Part shown: piece by piece, positions 63,531 to 64,000 of the stretch
Layout of the letters: every line of letters begins with the position of its first letter
Numbering within the stretch: the stretch's first letter is position 1
DNA from: Halomonas sp. 328
GTDB taxonomy: Bacteria; Pseudomonadota; Gammaproteobacteria; Pseudomonadales; Halomonadaceae
DNA: 64,000 nt
NCBI RefSeq assembly: GCF_015645095.1
Contig: NZ_JADOTW010000002.1
Span: forward strand, 122,641-186,640
Reading direction: 5' to 3'
Notes under the pieces: model-generated
The model's input: the letters and a program-made list of their open reading frames with translations, nothing else
Told to the model about the DNA's origin: nothing
The model's database searches: none
Program-made: the position numbers and the translations under genes

Positions 63531-64000
63531 GTGGGAGTTTGTCTCCACCATTGTGGGAGCTCGGCGGTCCGGCGTCCCGGTTCCGAGCGATATCGCCCGC
63601 AGGGCGATCTGGAAGGCCTTGGCTGCCACCAAGGGCGACTGCGTCGCCCAATCGTTCGGGGGAACCCGAACTCCCACAACCCCAGCGCCACGCCCCGTGG
63701 CAGAGGCCACCTAACCTAGAGTGGGAGCCTCCATGTTGCCCCTCAAGCCGCCACCGCGGTTTTTGTGGGAGCTCGGCTGTGCCGAGCGATATCGCCCGCA
63801 GGGCGATCTGGAAGGCCTTGGCTGCCACCAAGGGCGACTGCGTCGCCCAATCGTTCGGGGGAACCCGAACTCCTACACCCCCAGCGCCACGCCCCGTGGC
63901 AGAGGCCACCTAACCTAGAGTGTGAGCCTCCATGTTGCCCCTCAAGCCGCCACCGCGGTTTTTGTGGGAGCTCGGCTGTGCCGAGCGATATCGCCCGCAG
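63531..64000. repeat. Tandem array of REP-like units (about 199-bp period), running off the window
   Basis: 508 bases beyond the RAYT start contain no gene. Units begin GTGGGAGCTCGG at 63553, 63765 and 63964. The last two starts are 199 bases apart; the first interval is 212 because the first unit has a 13-base longer first stem region. Each unit has stems GCTCGGC-TGT-GCCGAGC (later copies), ATCGCCC-GCA-GGGCGAT, GGGCGAC-TGC-GTCGCCC and GTTCGGG-GGAA-CCCGAAC, then CTCC(C/T)ACA and a shared spacer. The third copy is cut by the window edge. Confidence 0.9.

Overview
The window looks like a chromosomal segment of a high-GC, salt-adapted gammaproteobacterium of the Halomonas type. This rests on protein resemblance recalled from memory, not on a search. 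Pointers are a six-subunit Na+-translocating NADH:quinone reductase with NqrM, an MvaT-type H-NS protein, the long form of GAPDH, the cluster purH-fis-dusB-prmA-accC-accB-dsbD, and many REP-like intergenic repeats. No tRNA, rRNA, CRISPR array or prophage was seen.

Bases 1-7300 hold the 3' part of an RND efflux permease, the ABC-F ATPase YbiT, a small unknown protein, an L,D-transpeptidase, an Lpp/OprI-type murein lipoprotein and an AraC-type regulator. Bases 7600-24700 are an accessory surface block. It has two paralogous glycine-rich lipoproteins, a TpsB/FhaC-type outer-membrane transporter and a Tad/Flp pilus locus (flp, cpaB, cpaC, cpaF, tadB, tadC, tadD, a small secreted protein, tadG-like, tadE-like). 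The locus ends in a membrane protein with a periplasmic sensor-like region and degenerate GGDEF and EAL domains. Neither tadZ/cpaE nor a prepilin peptidase gene lies inside this locus.

Bases 24780-41113 are mostly housekeeping: an ErfK-type L,D-transpeptidase, mfd, gap, the operon nqrABCDEF with a shortened ApbE-like gene and nqrM, sthA, and bioA behind a BirA-type operator. mvaT follows at 41466.

Bases 42006-49483 form a catabolic module for the 2-ketoarginine/4-guanidinobutyrate route. A leftward operon encodes a guanidinobutyrase, a YjiH-family membrane protein, a TPP-dependent decarboxylase and an aldehyde dehydrogenase. It starts at a good sigma-54 (-24/-12) promoter. A divergent sigma-54 activator sits next to an ATGCA/TGCAT dyad that could be its binding site. 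Just behind the activator is a small protein whose C-terminal half resembles the MvaT oligomerisation segment without the DNA-binding domain.

Bases 49646-64000 carry a secreted beta-rich protein, purH, fis, dusB, prmA, accC, accB, dsbD, a DUF2333 protein, ppa, a PP2C/Ser-Thr-kinase fusion that appears catalytically damaged, and a REP-associated tyrosine transposase. Multi-stem repeats lie between these genes and form a tandem array at the right edge.
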